Source of the DNA: Phycisphaerales bacterium UBA2421
GTDB lineage: Bacteria > Planctomycetota > Phycisphaerae > Tepidisphaerales > Tepidisphaeraceae
Direction: 5' to 3'
DNA: 5,475 nt
NCBI GenBank assembly: GCA_002343075.1
Contig: DDRH01000067.1
Span: 92,225 to 97,699 of the forward strand
Shown here: positions 5,452-5,475 of the stretch, in pieces
Position numbering within the stretch: position 1 is the first letter of the stretch
Layout: each line of letters begins with the position of its first letter
Position numbers and translations under genes: made by a program
The notes under the pieces: model-generated
The model's input: the letters and a program-made list of their open reading frames with translations, nothing else
Told to the model about the DNA's origin: nothing
Database searches by the model: none

Positions 5452-5475
5452 TTCTGCCTCCTGCGCATCTATACT
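5376..5475 (+). pseudogene. hrpA: continuation of hrpA in the -1 frame, runs off the right edge
   Basis: The frame starting with AAA at 5376 has no stop through 5475. It reads an Ala/Lys/Pro-rich linker (KKAPPAKAP) and then DRWRELILPPAHLY, which could lead into the family segment where HrpA has a P-A-x-x-Y run before IHRALL. The original frame in the same stretch gives an Arg/Pro-rich tail unlike HrpA. Restoring one A in the A5 run 5376-5380 would join both parts as SLPRQRKKAPPAKAP. One missing G near 5353-5356 (GAGGCT to GAGCT) would also work. It may be a sequence error, a real mutation, or a -1 recoding site. Confidence 0.7.

Noticed and set aside
1..5475. CRISPR arrays, tRNA or rRNA genes, insertion sequence ends
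   Set aside because: No regularly spaced repeats, no cloverleaf-type or conserved rRNA segments, and no transposase or terminal inverted repeats were seen. The only notable direct repeat is the coding one at 2484 and 3131.

Overview
The window looks like a GC-rich, gene-dense bacterial chromosome segment. It reads as ordinary metabolic and housekeeping genes with a small toxin-antitoxin-like cassette between them. Shine-Dalgarno signals are weak or absent, one gene starts at GTG, and the first gene is a secreted-type glycosylasparaginase. These traits would fit Planctomycetota (for example a Phycisphaerae-like lineage), but that placement is an inference from gene style, not from a marker gene.

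Layout from left to right. Positions 1-239 hold a short leader with a tandem decamer and an imperfect hairpin. They also hold a signal-peptide-like reading frame (129-239) that stops with TGA directly before the ATG of the next gene. Positions 240-1139 encode a glycosylasparaginase of the Ntn-hydrolase T2 family with every key catalytic residue in place. Positions 1257-2603 encode a class III PLP aminotransferase close to the putrescine/omega-amino acid:pyruvate group. Three very small genes on the same strand follow, tightly packed: a DUF4258-type protein (2623-2904), a small basic protein that could be its antitoxin (2916-3134), and a HicB-like protein (3131-3361) with no HicA beside it. On the opposite strand, 3412-3588 encodes an apparently undescribed 58-residue protein with two predicted membrane segments. 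From 3652 to the right edge lies an HrpA-type DEAH-box RNA helicase. Its reading frame breaks near 5376 and continues in the -1 frame to the window edge.

The aminotransferase and the three small genes have gaps of 19 and 11 bases and a 4-base overlap, so they may share a transcript. The first two genes are separated by 117 bases and could be co-transcribed, but the sequence does not prove it. The small minus-strand gene converges on the HicB-like gene and diverges from the helicase.

Four points deserve most attention. (1) A 30-base direct repeat, 27/30 identical with only synonymous differences, links the aminotransferase C-terminus to the first ten codons of the HicB-like gene and brackets the DUF4258 pair. 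(2) The cassette combines a DUF4258 gene, an unknown gene and a HicB-like gene. (3) hrpA has a frameshift at an A5 run within A-AAA-AGG. (4) The glycosylasparaginase appears to have its export signal cut off by an in-frame TGA.
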